From assembly GCA_021151765.1 (NCBI GenBank), contig JAGKWR010000001.1, positions 1 through 64,000 on the forward strand: a stretch of 64,000 bases of DNA. Direction: 5' to 3'. A program made the translations under genes and the position numbers. The number at the start of each line of letters is the position of its first letter. Within the stretch, counting starts at the first letter, position 1. The stretch is from Alphaproteobacteria bacterium (GTDB lineage Bacteria; Pseudomonadota; Alphaproteobacteria; Rickettsiales; UBA1997). Of the stretch, positions 35,837 to 45,584 are shown in pieces. A model generated the notes under the pieces. That model was given only the letters and a program-made list of their open reading frames with translations, was not told the DNA's origin and did not search any database.

Positions 35837-37273
35837 ATGAATAAAACTATTATCGTTAAATCAAGCGTTATCCTTGTAGTTCTTGGTGTGGCTCATAGCG
35901 TTTTTTGGTTTTTCAAAACCGGACAAATTGAAAAGCAAATCAATAACATGATTAGCGAAAATAGCTCTTACATGTCTGCTGGGGAAGTTTCAGTCTCAGG
36001 CTTTCCACTTAATCAGAAAATCTCTGTTAAAGATTTAAAATTTTCCATTCCAAATCCGGCATTCAGTAAATATCAGGTCACCATTACAAATCTCGAAGCT
36101 AATTCTGGCATATTTAGCAATCAATTTTCCGTCTCTAAAATTGAGCAAGTTTCCGTTTTAGATACTGATTCTAACATTTCGGGATTAGTTGAGTTCAACA
36201 ATCAGCCAGAAATTTCCGCAACTATTTCTGACAGCATGATTACTAAATTTTCATATAAGGATTTAGGACATCGTGTTACTGATGCTGATAAAAATACTAT
36301 TTACACTTCAGGATCAGCCGAATTTTCTTTGGAATCAAATCAGGAAGAAAATGAACAAATCAAAACAAAAGTTTTAGCCACTATCAAAGACATAGAAGGT
36401 TTTGATTTATTGAGCGTTTATAAGAATTCTTCCGAGAAAAAAGTCATAGAAGGAATTAAAACAGGTGAAATTACAATCGGCAACTCTACTAATCCTTCAG
36501 CTCCAGCTTCTGACGTCGTGAATACGAGCGCTTCAGCTCCAGCCACCACAACATCCAATCAAAATCCGTCAACGACCAATACTACAACTGATAGCAGCGG
36601 AGTTACATCCCAGGATTTAACTCCTGCTCCATCGATGAATATGGTAAAAAGTAATTTCATTTTTGATGCTGAGTACTTGTCAACTCCTGTGCAAAACGGA
36701 GATACACAAGTTCAAAATGATCCAACCCAAATTCAAGAAACTCCTGTTCAATACAGTAAATCTGTAAAAATAAACAATTTAGAGTTTTCAAACCCACTAT
36801 ATAAAATACTGGTTAATGGACAAATCGACTCTTTCCAAGACGACTCTCTCCCTTCAGGAAGCGTTACAGTAAAAATTGAAAAGAGTGAAAGCTTAATCAC
36901 CTATGTTAAAAATGGTTTAACTCAAATTGCTGAAAAAAAGAAAGAAGAACCTGCTACAGTTCAATCTGCTGATCTAAATGCGAGTAACTCTATTCCTGCT
37001 AGCACTTCTACAGCAACAACAGAAACTGCGGCGACAACTCCTGCAACTCCTTCAGCCGAAAACAATACAAATAATCAACCTATAGTTGAAGAAGATCCTT
37101 ACCAAATTTTCTTAAAAAGATTTGTTTCTGGCTTAGAACCAATTGCCAAAGAATTAAGCGCTAAAAATCCACTTAGTAAAGATGATGTCGCAGTCTTCGA
37201 TATTCGCAGAGAGAAAAATCTCGATTTCTTGATCAATGAGACCCCAACTCGTGAAATTCTTGGTAAATTTTAA
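35837..37273 (+). CDS. Membrane-anchored periplasmic protein, DUF2125-like
   Basis: A 478-residue protein with a signal anchor at about 8-27 followed by a periplasmic region. MSAGEVSVSGFPLNQKISVKDLKFSIP-like segments resemble the DUF2125 family of alphaproteobacteria, which looks like AsmA-type repeat proteins. Two low-complexity Ser/Thr/Pro/Asn-rich stretches (about 222-265 and 375-415) interrupt it. It lies 19 bases after fdx and 3 before prmC. Function unknown; the family call is tentative. Confidence 0.55.
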   Translation: MNKTIIVKSSVILVVLGVAHSVFWFFKTGQIEKQINNMISENSSYMSAGEVSVSGFPLNQKISVKDLKFSIPNPAFSKYQVTITNLEANSGIFSNQFSVSKIEQVSVLDTDSNISGLVEFNNQPEISATISDSMITKFSYKDLGHRVTDADKNTIYTSGSAEFSLESNQEENEQIKTKVLATIKDIEGFDLLSVYKNSSEKKVIEGIKTGEITIGNSTNPSAPASDVVNTSASAPATTTSNQNPSTTNTTTDSSGVTSQDLTPAPSMNMVKSNFIFDAEYLSTPVQNGDTQVQNDPTQIQETPVQYSKSVKINNLEFSNPLYKILVNGQIDSFQDDSLPSGSVTVKIEKSESLITYVKNGLTQIAEKKKEEPATVQSADLNASNSIPASTSTATTETAATTPATPSAENNTNNQPIVEEDPYQIFLKRFVSGLEPIAKELSAKNPLSKDDVAVFDIRREKNLDFLINETPTREILGKF

Positions 37274-37276
37274 TTA

Positions 37277-38167
37277 ATGAAAATTTCTGATCTTTTAGCA
37301 CAAGCCAAAAGTCAGTTAGAAAATGCGGGCGTGAGCAATAGTAAACTAGATGCATTAGTTTTACTAACTCACGCCCTTTCTGTTTCTAAGGAGCAGATTA
37401 TTTTTTATCCTGATAAAATAATTTCCGATGATTTGTCAGAAAAATTCTTCGTTCTGATTAAACGTCGCTGTAATCGTGAACCGGTTTCTCAAATTATTGG
37501 AAATCGTGAATTTTATGGTCACGATTTTATCGTAACACGAGATACTCTTGATCCCAGAGCAGATTCAGAAAGTTTAATTGAATTAGTAATCAAAAAATTT
37601 CCCGATAAAAGTAATGCTCTTAAAATACTTGAAATCGGCACTGGCACTGGTTGTTTGATCATCACAATTTTAAAACTTTATCCCAATGCAACGGCTCAAG
37701 GTCTGGATATTAGCGAAAAAGCACTCGAGATTTTTACAAAAAATGCCGAAAATCATTGCGTAAAAAGTCGTTTGGAAATCACACACTCTGATTTATTTAC
37801 CGCTTTAAATCCAAACTCAAAATTCGATTTAATAATTTCAAATCCACCCTACATACCAAGCCCAGAAATTAATTCCCTACAAGCGGAAGTGAAAAATTTT
37901 GAACCACATTTAGCACTTGATGGCGGATTAGACGGACTTGATTTCTATCGTAAAATTGCCGAAAAAGCTCCTTTATTTTTAAAACCACAAGGACGCGTAA
38001 TTCTAGAAATCGGATTTGGCCAAGAAAACGAAGTCATAAAAATTTTTACTAGTGAAAATTTTACCTTTGAAGAAACTAAAAACGACCTTGCTGGAATCGC
38101 TCGCGCTTTGTCTTTTTCAATAAATTTTAATAACAAAACTAGCCCTTCTAAATCAAATGCTAACTAA
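37277..38167 (+). CDS. prmC: Peptide chain release factor N5-glutamine methyltransferase
   Basis: Methylates the GGQ glutamine of release factors. An N-terminal helical domain (1-95) is followed by a Rossmann methyltransferase with EIGTGTGCLI (119-128) and the catalytic NPPY (189-192). Length 296. Its substrate RF2 (prfB) is encoded about 9 kb upstream. prfA, the usual neighbour, is absent. It overlaps panC by 11 bases. Confidence 0.93.
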   Translation: MKISDLLAQAKSQLENAGVSNSKLDALVLLTHALSVSKEQIIFYPDKIISDDLSEKFFVLIKRRCNREPVSQIIGNREFYGHDFIVTRDTLDPRADSESLIELVIKKFPDKSNALKILEIGTGTGCLIITILKLYPNATAQGLDISEKALEIFTKNAENHCVKSRLEITHSDLFTALNPNSKFDLIISNPPYIPSPEINSLQAEVKNFEPHLALDGGLDGLDFYRKIAEKAPLFLKPQGRVILEIGFGQENEVIKIFTSENFTFEETKNDLAGIARALSFSINFNNKTSPSKSNAN

Positions 38168-39002
38168 AACAACGATCGCAGAAATCACCTTGGCTGTCGA
38201 TTATGAACGCAGAAATCATAAAAAAATTGTTTTTATCCCAACAATGGGTGCTTTGCACGATGGTCATCTCGCTTTGATTGAAACTGCACAAAATCTAGGC
38301 GACATAATTATTGTCAGTATTTTCGTTAATAAAACTCAATTTAATGATCCTAACGATTTTAAAAATTATCCACGCCAAATTGAAAATGATCTCGCAAGAC
38401 TACGAAATCTAAAGGTTGATTATGTGTTTTTACCAAGCGATGAAGAACTTTTTGAAGACGAAATTTCAAATACAATAAAAGTCAAAAATTTAAGCGATTG
38501 TCTTTGTGGTAGCACTCGTCCCGGACATTTCGATGGAGTTGCCTTAATTATCACCAAAATGTTTAACATCGTAAAACCACACGTCGCAATATTCGGCGAA
38601 AAAGATTTTCAACAACTCGCCATCATCAAAAAATTAGTTCATGATTTTAATTTTGATGTCGAAATTTTTTCGCAAGAAACTGTACGTGAGACTAATGGTT
38701 TAGCGATGTCTTCACGCAATCAAAGATTGTCTGAATCAGGAATAATAAAAGCAGCGCAACTTTTTAATACATTACAAGAAATCAAAAACGAACTCCTTAA
38801 CAATCCGCAACAGCTACTAGAAATTTTAGCAAAAAAACAGCAAAAATTACTGGAAAGTGGTTTTGAAAAAATTGATTATTTGGAAGTTCGTACAGCACAA
38901 GATTTAAAATTGGTAACTATTTTTGATCAAAAAACGCCTTGCCGCCTTTTCGCTGCTGCATTTATCGAAGGTGTGAGATTGATTGATAACATTGAACTAT
39001 AA
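38157..39002 (+). CDS. panC: Pantothenate synthetase
   Basis: Joins pantoate and beta-alanine with ATP, the last step of vitamin B5 synthesis. PTMGALHDGHL at 28-38 holds the HxGH-type H34/H37, then GEKDFQQLAII and MSSRNQRLS (KMSKS-like). Length 281 is normal. Its start overlaps prmC by 11 bases. panB and panD are not adjacent. Confidence 0.95.
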   Translation: MLTKTTIAEITLAVDYERRNHKKIVFIPTMGALHDGHLALIETAQNLGDIIIVSIFVNKTQFNDPNDFKNYPRQIENDLARLRNLKVDYVFLPSDEELFEDEISNTIKVKNLSDCLCGSTRPGHFDGVALIITKMFNIVKPHVAIFGEKDFQQLAIIKKLVHDFNFDVEIFSQETVRETNGLAMSSRNQRLSESGIIKAAQLFNTLQEIKNELLNNPQQLLEILAKKQQKLLESGFEKIDYLEVRTAQDLKLVTIFDQKTPCRLFAAAFIEGVRLIDNIEL

Positions 39003-39008
39003 CTAATA

Positions 39009-40118
39009 ATGGCTATTTTTTTCGCAGTTAGCACCTTTTTCTTTGCTGCCTTAGCAGCTGTTTTTTTAACAAAATATCTCTCAGTTAAGAAAAATCTCGA
39101 AAAGCAACTCGAGGAGTTAGAACAAAGAAATAAGGAATATCTTCGTGATAATGAGGCCGCCCAAAACCAAATGCGTCAAAATATTGCCTCCGATAACAAA
39201 AAAATCGAAGCCCTGTTGAATGAAATTTCAACTATTCGCAAAGAAAAAGAAGATGAAATTAAATTGCGCATGGAATCAGAAAAACAGGTGGCGATTGCAA
39301 TTCATAAAACAGAAGATCTACAAAGCAGAATGAACGATTGGAAAATCGCTCAAGACGCTGCCATGGCTGATGCACAAGATACTATGAAGGAAATTAGCCA
39401 AAATCTTTTTACTCAAATCACAAATTTAGTTTCTCAAAAAGAAGACGATAACTTAACTCAAAATACTAAAAATTTTGAAGAGATAAAAGCGTCAATACTG
39501 AACCTATCAAAATCTCTTGAAGAGCAAAAAAATAGAAATGTTGAGGCAATAAAAAATAGTCTTTCTACTCAAATTACGAATCAAGAAAGCCAAGATAAAA
39601 GCACTACGACAGAAGCAGAAAATACCAAACCCATTTCCGAAGAAAAAACCGTCGACATATCTAAGAAATTGTTAGCCGATCTTATTAACTCAATGAACCA
39701 GTCAGGTCATACCAACGGCAAAGACTACTTTCTAAATAACAGTTTTGATGGCGATAAAGCTAAATTATTCTTATGCGAAACTGCATTCTTACAAGATAAT
39801 CATTTTTACTTTTTCGACTTCAAAGCCTGCAACTTTATTAACGACTACAACAATTCCTCCGATAAAGACACAGCACTAAAACCTCTTACCTCGAAACTTG
39901 ATAAATACTTGTCTTATTTGAGTAATCCAAAATATCGCGGCGCAATTTCTAAAGTTTTAGAAACAAAAAAAATTACGTTCTTAAGTGAAGACTTAGTGTT
40001 TGTTGTTCCCAATGAATCTGATATCGATTTATTGGAACAAACTGGTTATTTAGGAAAATTCGAAGACGCCAATGTCAAAATCGCCTCTTTCAACGATTTA
40101 ATCGAGATCACTTTATAA
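39009..40118 (+). CDS. Coiled-coil membrane protein, RmuC-like
   Basis: A 369-residue protein with an N-terminal membrane segment (about 3-22), a long coiled coil (about 25-205) and a C-terminal globular domain. FFDFKACNFINDYN and the following LTSKLDKYLSYLSNPKYRG resemble the core of RmuC, a nuclease-fold protein implicated in limiting DNA inversions, where DxK is in the active site. Similarity is low and the central part is short. It overlaps neither neighbour; gaps are 6 and 1 base. Confidence 0.45.
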   Translation: MAIFFAVSTFFFAALAAVFLTKYLSVKKNLEKQLEELEQRNKEYLRDNEAAQNQMRQNIASDNKKIEALLNEISTIRKEKEDEIKLRMESEKQVAIAIHKTEDLQSRMNDWKIAQDAAMADAQDTMKEISQNLFTQITNLVSQKEDDNLTQNTKNFEEIKASILNLSKSLEEQKNRNVEAIKNSLSTQITNQESQDKSTTTEAENTKPISEEKTVDISKKLLADLINSMNQSGHTNGKDYFLNNSFDGDKAKLFLCETAFLQDNHFYFFDFKACNFINDYNNSSDKDTALKPLTSKLDKYLSYLSNPKYRGAISKVLETKKITFLSEDLVFVVPNESDIDLLEQTGYLGKFEDANVKIASFNDLIEITL

Positions 40119-40119
40119 A

Positions 40120-41892
40120 ATGTCAAAAAACAAAAATCGTAAACCGATCAACTGGCATAATTTTTCGCATTTAAAACCACTTTTTAAACCCTATAAAAAA
40201 GAAGTTTCACAAGCTTTGCTCGCTCTTTTTGTTACAGCGGCAATGATACTATTTTTCGGCCGCGCCATCAAATGCATGATAGACTTCGGCTTCAGTAAAA
40301 ACGATGTTCATTTGTTAAATTTATCTTTACTAACTTTCATCGTCGGCGTTGTGATAATGGCAGTTGCCGGCTACTATCGTTCTTACCTTGTAAACAGCAT
40401 CGCTGAGAAAGTAATCGCTGATTTACGCAAAAAAGTTTATAGCCATATTTTACGAGTTTCGACCGAATTTTTCGAAGTAACAAAAACCAACGACGTCGTT
40501 TCCAGATTGACGCTCGACACTGCTTTGCTTTACGAAACTATCAGCAGCACCTCGTCATTTTTATTGCGTAATTCCTTATTTTTTTTTGGTGGCATTATTT
40601 TGCTATTTTGTACCAGCATAAAACTAACTTTGCTTACTCTCGCTCTAATTCCCTTGGCAATTGCACCAATAATTATTTTGGGAAAACGTGTCAAAAATTT
40701 TTCAACTCAAACTCAAGCTGCTGCTGCTAAAACCGGGGCCCAAATCGAAGAAAGCATTAACGGTTTGAAAACCATCCAATCTTACCTGTGCGAAGATAAA
40801 GAAACTGGTAAATTTAGCGATTTATCAAACCAATATCTCAATATCTCGTTGCAGCGAATTCGTATCCGATCATTAATGGTCGCTTTGGTTATCGGAGCAG
40901 CGTTCGGTGCAATCGCCGTAGTTCTTTGGATTGGTGGTCATGATGTTTTAAATAATAAAATCTCAGCCGGCGAATTATCTTCCTTCATATTTTATTCGAT
41001 AATTACCGCCGTATCTTTGGTCTCAATCAGCCAAATTGCTGGTCAATTACAAAGTTCTTCCGCTGCGGTTGCACGAATTTTTGAATTACTCGAAATCGAA
41101 TCTCCGGTAAAAGAAACTAAAAATCCGATCAAATTTGCAACGAACAATGAAGTAACGATTAAATTCAATAACGTTGATTTTTCTTATCCCGCACAACCAC
41201 AAAATAAAATTTTAAACAATTTCAATCTCGAAATAAAAAATGGTGAAAAAATTGCTATAGTTGGCTCTAGTGGCTCTGGAAAAAGCACAATTTTACAACT
41301 TTTATTACGTTTTTATGACGTAAATTCCGGATCGATAACCATCAATAATCAACAAATTACTCAACTTGCTTTAGCTGATTTGCGCCATTGTTTTTCTTAT
41401 ATTTCGCAAGACTGCTTTATTTTTTCCGGAACTATTTTTGAAAACATCGCTTACGCTGATTCTAAGATAACTCGCACACAAGTTGAAAATTTGATTGAAA
41501 AAAATGCATCACTGCAATTCATCAATAGTTTAGACGATAAATTAGATCATTTTGTCGGTGAAAAAGGAGGGAAACTTTCTGGCGGAGAAAAACAAAGAAT
41601 CGCAATTGCTCGTGCTATTTTAAAAGATTCTGCAGTCTTATTGCTTGATGAAGCAACTTCAGCGCTAGACAATCAAAACGAAAAGATAATCAACGATTTA
41701 ATCAGCAATTTAGGAAAAAATAAAACTGTAATAACCGTGGCTCATCGTCTTTCTTCAATCATAAATTGTGACCGCATAATTTTTGTGAAAGACCAACAAA
41801 TCGCCGAAACTGGCTCACATCAAGAGTTACTCGCCCGTAACGGTTTTTACAAAAAAATGTACGAAGCTGAAGAGCTAACTAATTCAAACTGA
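40120..41892 (+). CDS. ABC transporter, fused permease and ATPase (MsbA/ABCB-like)
   Basis: Half-transporter exporting lipids or other hydrophobic substrates. Six membrane segments lie in residues 30-310, and the NBD has GSSGSGKST, the signature LSGGEKQRIAIARAI, Walker B LLLDEATSALD and the H-loop TVAHRLS. Length 590. All ATP motifs are intact, in contrast to the ABC protein at 20778. The last gene of the fdx operon. The substrate is not known. Confidence 0.88.
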   Translation: MSKNKNRKPINWHNFSHLKPLFKPYKKEVSQALLALFVTAAMILFFGRAIKCMIDFGFSKNDVHLLNLSLLTFIVGVVIMAVAGYYRSYLVNSIAEKVIADLRKKVYSHILRVSTEFFEVTKTNDVVSRLTLDTALLYETISSTSSFLLRNSLFFFGGIILLFCTSIKLTLLTLALIPLAIAPIIILGKRVKNFSTQTQAAAAKTGAQIEESINGLKTIQSYLCEDKETGKFSDLSNQYLNISLQRIRIRSLMVALVIGAAFGAIAVVLWIGGHDVLNNKISAGELSSFIFYSIITAVSLVSISQIAGQLQSSSAAVARIFELLEIESPVKETKNPIKFATNNEVTIKFNNVDFSYPAQPQNKILNNFNLEIKNGEKIAIVGSSGSGKSTILQLLLRFYDVNSGSITINNQQITQLALADLRHCFSYISQDCFIFSGTIFENIAYADSKITRTQVENLIEKNASLQFINSLDDKLDHFVGEKGGKLSGGEKQRIAIARAILKDSAVLLLDEATSALDNQNEKIINDLISNLGKNKTVITVAHRLSSIINCDRIIFVKDQQIAETGSHQELLARNGFYKKMYEAEELTNSN

Positions 41893-41901
41893 TAATAAAT
41901 A

Positions 41902-42165
41902 TTATTTTTGTGGGGCAAAACTTTGTTTCTGCAAAGACATCTGATTTGAATTCAATTTTTGCATCATATCTTGAGCGCATAAAATCGTAAGCTTCTTTTG
42001 ATCATCAGAAAGTTCATCAAATTTATCTGCGATATCAAATTGACAAACTTTCTTACAACTTTCACTGACCTGACAAACTGCATCTGTTAAATCAACCTGC
42101 TGCTGTGCCCAAGCTGATTCATTAAGCAAGAAAATAATAGAAAAAATCAAAAATATTTTTTTCAT
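41902..42165 (-). CDS. Small secreted hypothetical protein
   Basis: An 87-residue protein with a signal peptide of about 20 residues ending AWA. The mature part has four cysteines (C31, C37, C41, C63), which could form two disulfides, and a Gln-rich tail. Not recognised. It overlaps the GNAT gene by 4 bases on the same strand. Confidence 0.6.
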   Translation of the reverse strand: MKKIFLIFSIIFLLNESAWAQQQVDLTDAVCQVSESCKKVCQFDIADKFDELSDDQKKLTILCAQDMMQKLNSNQMSLQKQSFAPQK

Positions 42166-42647
42166 AATTCACGAAACATAATGTGAGCATCAACATAACC
42201 TAAAGTGGCGTGATTAAAGCCTGAAGGAATGGTGCCAATAATTCTAAAACCAACATTTTTCCATAAATTCACAGCAGCTTCGTTAGTCGCAACCACAAAA
42301 TTAAACTGCATAGCTTTATATCCCGCAGCCTTGGCCGATTCAATGGAGTGATTTGCCAAAGTTTTGCCAACTCCTAAACCACGGGTATTTTGATCAACAA
42401 TATAGCTGGCATTGGCAACGTGAGATCCGCGATCGACTCGATTTGGACGCAACAAATAAGCACCAACAATTTTACCCGCAATTTCCGCAACAAAAGTTGT
42501 AGCTTCTTTTGCCATCCATTTATCGTGAGCTTCTTTGGCTGTAGTTTCTGCACGATTAACGTAAGTATCACCTTTGGCGATTACATCTTTGAAAATACGC
42601 CAAATTTCACTGAAATCTTGTTCTTTTGCTGGGCGAATTGTGATCAT
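42162..42647 (-). CDS. GNAT family N-acetyltransferase
   Basis: Acetyl-CoA-dependent acetyltransferase, 161 residues. The start MITIRPAKEQDFSEIWRIF and the acetyl-CoA loop DQNTRGLGVGKTLANH (about 87-102) are typical. It resembles the L-methionine/phosphinothricin acetyltransferase branch (VATNEAAVNLWKNVGF, GTIPSGF). The substrate is uncertain. It overlaps the downstream small gene by 4 bases; a tandem repeat lies upstream. Confidence 0.85.
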   Translation of the reverse strand: MITIRPAKEQDFSEIWRIFKDVIAKGDTYVNRAETTAKEAHDKWMAKEATTFVAEIAGKIVGAYLLRPNRVDRGSHVANASYIVDQNTRGLGVGKTLANHSIESAKAAGYKAMQFNFVVATNEAAVNLWKNVGFRIIGTIPSGFNHATLGYVDAHIMFREL

Positions 42648-42686
42648 TGTTAACTGTTAAAATTTAAAATTATTTTGGGACTTTAA

Positions 42687-42912
42687 GCACCAAAAATACT
42701 AATACTCGTCTGGACAACGGTGGATCGCTTTTCTCGCAAAACTGCGTTTTACTCGAAGACGATTCACCGCCTGGGCATGCGTCGCGCTTACGCGCTCCTG
42801 CACTAAAAACATTAATACTTAGCTCGGCAACGGTGGATCGCTTTTCTCGCAAAACTGCGTTTTACTCGAAGACGATTCACCGCCTGGGCATGCGTCGCGC
42901 TTACGCGCTCCT
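42687..42912. repeat. Two tandem 113-bp repeat units
   Basis: Units at 42687-42799 and 42800-42912. The last 85 bases of each (42715-42799 and 42828-42912) are identical; the first 28 differ at several positions. Each unit contains a cruciform: GGTGGATCG/CGATTCACC with an inner AAAAC-TGC-GTTTT, then GCGTCGCGCTTACGCGC. The unit is GC-richer than its surroundings. It looks like a REP/BIME-like or Rickettsia-palindromic-element-like repeat, not a gene. Confidence 0.85.
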
Positions 42913-42921
42913 TTGCCCAAA

Positions 42922-42960
42922 GATCAATAAAAACGTGCATTTAGCACGTTTTTATTGATC
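42922..42960. terminator. Bidirectional terminator at the 3' end of the ABC-F gene
   Basis: GATCAATAAAAACGTGC and its exact inverse GCACGTTTTTATTGATC form a 17-bp stem around ATTTA. The stem's A/T end overlaps the ABC-F stop codon, and T-runs exist on both strands. Confidence 0.8.
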
Positions 42961-44442
42961 TTTCCAACCAATTCTCTTCAGGAAGAATTCGTAAGAATCT
43001 TCAAAAGTAAATGTTTTGTTATCATCAAAGACAATCAATTTATTGGCTATTTCGTTCAAGAAATGCTCGTCATGAGTAACCGTAACTACTGCACCTTCAA
43101 AGGTTTTGATTGCTTCAAGTAAGGCATCACAAGATTCCATGTCTAAATGGTTTGTCGGCTCGTCGAGCAATAATAAATTGGCGCCTTTCAACAAAATTTT
43201 TCCAAGCATCACTCGTGATTTTTCACCGCCCGACAACACGCCTATTTTTTTATTGGCCAAGTCTGATGAAAACATCATATTGCCGCAAACCTGACGTACT
43301 CTGGTTACTGGCAGTTTTTCATCAACTTTTTGCAACTCTTCGTAAATCGTTAAATTATTGTTCAAACGATCAATATTCATCTGACCAAAATAACCGATTT
43401 CAACTTTCGGATTACATTTGATGCTGCCGTGAAGTGGTGCTAAATCTTGAGTTAGAAGCTTAAGCAAAGTTGATTTACCTTTACCGTTTTTACCAATAAC
43501 GCAGATTTTATCACCATCAGCAACTTTGAACGACAAATTATTAATTAACCGATGTTCCGGATTATAGCCAAACGCCAATCCTTCAGCTTCGATCATGTTT
43601 TCTTTACTGCCGTAAGGCTTGTGAGTGAAGTTAAACTCTAAAGTTTCTACCGTTTCCAACTTCTCTTTCACTTCTTGTTTTTCTAACATTTTAGCACGTG
43701 ACTGAGCGCGAGAAGCCATGCTGGCTTTGGCTTTAAAACGGTTTATCCACTCTTCAGTTTTCTCACGTTTCTTTTCTTCGTTAAGACGAGTTTTTTCGTA
43801 AATTTCTTCTTCAGCAGCAATTTTCTCTTTCAAACCTTGGGTGTTTCCCGGAACTTTACGGAAACCTTTACGGTGAATAATCAAAGTGTGCGTGATCACG
43901 GCATCCATGAAAGCACGATCATGCGTAATCAAAATCAATTCGCCTTCCCATTCTTGCAAAAACTCTTTCAACCAGCGAATTGAGTGAATATCGAGATAGT
44001 TAGTCGGCTCGTCGAGCAACAACATTTGTGGCTCCATCAACAACAATTTCGCCAAGTTTAATTTTACCTGATAACCACCAGAAAATTTCTTCGGATCTTT
44101 GTATAAATCATCGTAAGAAAAACCCAAACCGTATAAAATATTTTCGCCTTTCCAACCTTCATGTTCGCGATCCGGCGGCAAAACTGAACAGATCTCATCC
44201 ATTACGGTTTCGTGGGTAAAATGAATATGTTGTTCTAAGTGACCAATTCTGTAACCGCGTGGAATTTCAACTGCGCCTTCATCTGGTTCTAATTTTTTTA
44301 AAATTAGTTTTAAAAAGGTCGATTTGCCGCTACCGTTGCGTCCAATCAAACCAACCTTTTCACGGCCGTTGATGATAAAATTGCCTTCCGAAAAAACTTC
44401 GTGGCCAGAAAATGAAATCGATAAATCTTTAACTCTAATCAC
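42952..44442 (-). CDS. ABC-F family ATPase
   Basis: Soluble two-domain ABC protein of the ribosome-associated ABC-F class. Domains 1-240 and 285-495 carry GRNGSGKST and GKNGKGKST, signatures FSGGYQVKLNLAKLL and LSGGEKSRVMLGKIL, and LLLDEPTNYLD / LLLDEPTNHLD. A charged linker at about 210-275 is the P-site tRNA-interaction motif region. Length 496 is on the short side (Uup, EttA about 550-630). A strong terminator follows. The subtype cannot be assigned. Confidence 0.9.
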   Translation of the reverse strand: MIRVKDLSISFSGHEVFSEGNFIINGREKVGLIGRNGSGKSTFLKLILKKLEPDEGAVEIPRGYRIGHLEQHIHFTHETVMDEICSVLPPDREHEGWKGENILYGLGFSYDDLYKDPKKFSGGYQVKLNLAKLLLMEPQMLLLDEPTNYLDIHSIRWLKEFLQEWEGELILITHDRAFMDAVITHTLIIHRKGFRKVPGNTQGLKEKIAAEEEIYEKTRLNEEKKREKTEEWINRFKAKASMASRAQSRAKMLEKQEVKEKLETVETLEFNFTHKPYGSKENMIEAEGLAFGYNPEHRLINNLSFKVADGDKICVIGKNGKGKSTLLKLLTQDLAPLHGSIKCNPKVEIGYFGQMNIDRLNNNLTIYEELQKVDEKLPVTRVRQVCGNMMFSSDLANKKIGVLSGGEKSRVMLGKILLKGANLLLLDEPTNHLDMESCDALLEAIKTFEGAVVTVTHDEHFLNEIANKLIVFDDNKTFTFEDSYEFFLKRIGWKDQ

Positions 44443-44460
44443 TGAAAATACTGCTTTAAA

Positions 44461-45456
44461 TTATTCTACTTGGGCAATTGCCGACAAAATCCAATTGGCG
44501 TTTGAACCATATCTAACAAAGGTCCACGCTTCAGTTGTCATAACTAAACTACGATTGCCACCTTCAGCGATATAATCTGCATCTTGCGGATTTTTGCCAA
44601 CGTTAACCATAAAATCAAAACTCGACCATTCAATCACCGCTGTTGCGTATTGCATTTCGCCTTCGCTCCAACTTTCTGAAATTTCAAGCATTGTCACATC
44701 AACTTCTTCAACTTTATTAACCAAACCTTGGCTGGCATTTTGTGCTAAAGAATCAGAAAAATATTTGGCCATTTCGGCAGTACATAAAGTCTTCAACGCC
44801 GTCATATCTTGATTAGACCACGCGTTTTGGATATCGACCAACAAATACTGAAATTTATTTTTATCTTCGTTGCTGATAGCGATATTAGAAACTACTGGCT
44901 TGGTAAAAGCTTGTTGTGAAAAATTAGTACCAGAAAATTGGTTACCGAAACTTTGATTAGCAGTTTGGCAATTTTTCGATCTGGTAAAAAATTTAACTAA
45001 AGTCACTACCAAAAATGCTCCTGCCGCCATCATCAACAAATTCAGCATAAATCCACCCGAGCCACCACCCATGCCCATTGCCGAAGATCCGAACAACATA
45101 TGACCAAGCCAAGAACCCGCCAAAGCTGCGCCAAAAGTTGTTAAAAATGGATTACGCTGGAAAAAGTTAGGATTGTTATTTGGTTGTGCTCCTTGATTTG
45201 GCACACCATTTTGATTGGCCTGATTATTAGAATTTTGCTGCTGATTCGTGCGCTGCATCGGCGCGTAATTTTTACCATTCGCTGAGCCACCTTCAAAAGT
45301 TTTGCTGCCACGCGAACCTTGATTGAAATAACTCGTTGAAGAACGACTAGATGAAGTACGAGAAGAGCGTCCGCCAGCTCTTGCCAAAGACTCTTCCACA
45401 ATTGCTGTAAAAAATAATGTTACAGCAATCAAAAAAATTGAAATTCTTTTTAACAT
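44461..45456 (-). CDS. Tim44-like domain protein
   Basis: A 331-residue protein. ATG at 45456 gives a signal sequence ending ESLA (about 27 residues); the longer frame to 45555 adds no recognisable sequence. It continues with a low-complexity Ser/Gly/Asn/Gln-rich region (28-120), two hydrophobic segments near 100-150 (GAALAGSWLGHMLFG, FMLNLLMMAAGAFLVVT) and a C-terminal Tim44-like domain (about 190-331). Bacterial Tim44-like proteins are inner-membrane proteins of poorly known function. It is divergent from msrBA. Confidence 0.8.
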   Translation of the reverse strand: MLKRISIFLIAVTLFFTAIVEESLARAGGRSSRTSSSRSSTSYFNQGSRGSKTFEGGSANGKNYAPMQRTNQQQNSNNQANQNGVPNQGAQPNNNPNFFQRNPFLTTFGAALAGSWLGHMLFGSSAMGMGGGSGGFMLNLLMMAAGAFLVVTLVKFFTRSKNCQTANQSFGNQFSGTNFSQQAFTKPVVSNIAISNEDKNKFQYLLVDIQNAWSNQDMTALKTLCTAEMAKYFSDSLAQNASQGLVNKVEEVDVTMLEISESWSEGEMQYATAVIEWSSFDFMVNVGKNPQDADYIAEGGNRSLVMTTEAWTFVRYGSNANWILSAIAQVE

Positions 45457-45584
45457 TTTTAGGGACCAATTTCGTTTATTATTTTTAGGAAAATGACAAT
45501 TTAATATCTCTGACTTCCTTTTCAAATTAAGAGAACTCAACATTAATCTGATCATTTTATAAATTAAACAAAACTATTCAGAGT

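Noticed and set aside
42670..42852. 60-codon minus-strand frame across the tandem repeat
   Set aside because: The 113-base period is not a multiple of three, so the frame differs between the two units; a repeat, not a gene.
42687..42912. CRISPR-like array
   Set aside because: Only two 113-bp direct units without spacers and no cas genes; not a CRISPR.
45457..45555. Longer start of the Tim44-like frame
   Set aside because: Adds 33 residues of non-conserved sequence in front of a good signal peptide.
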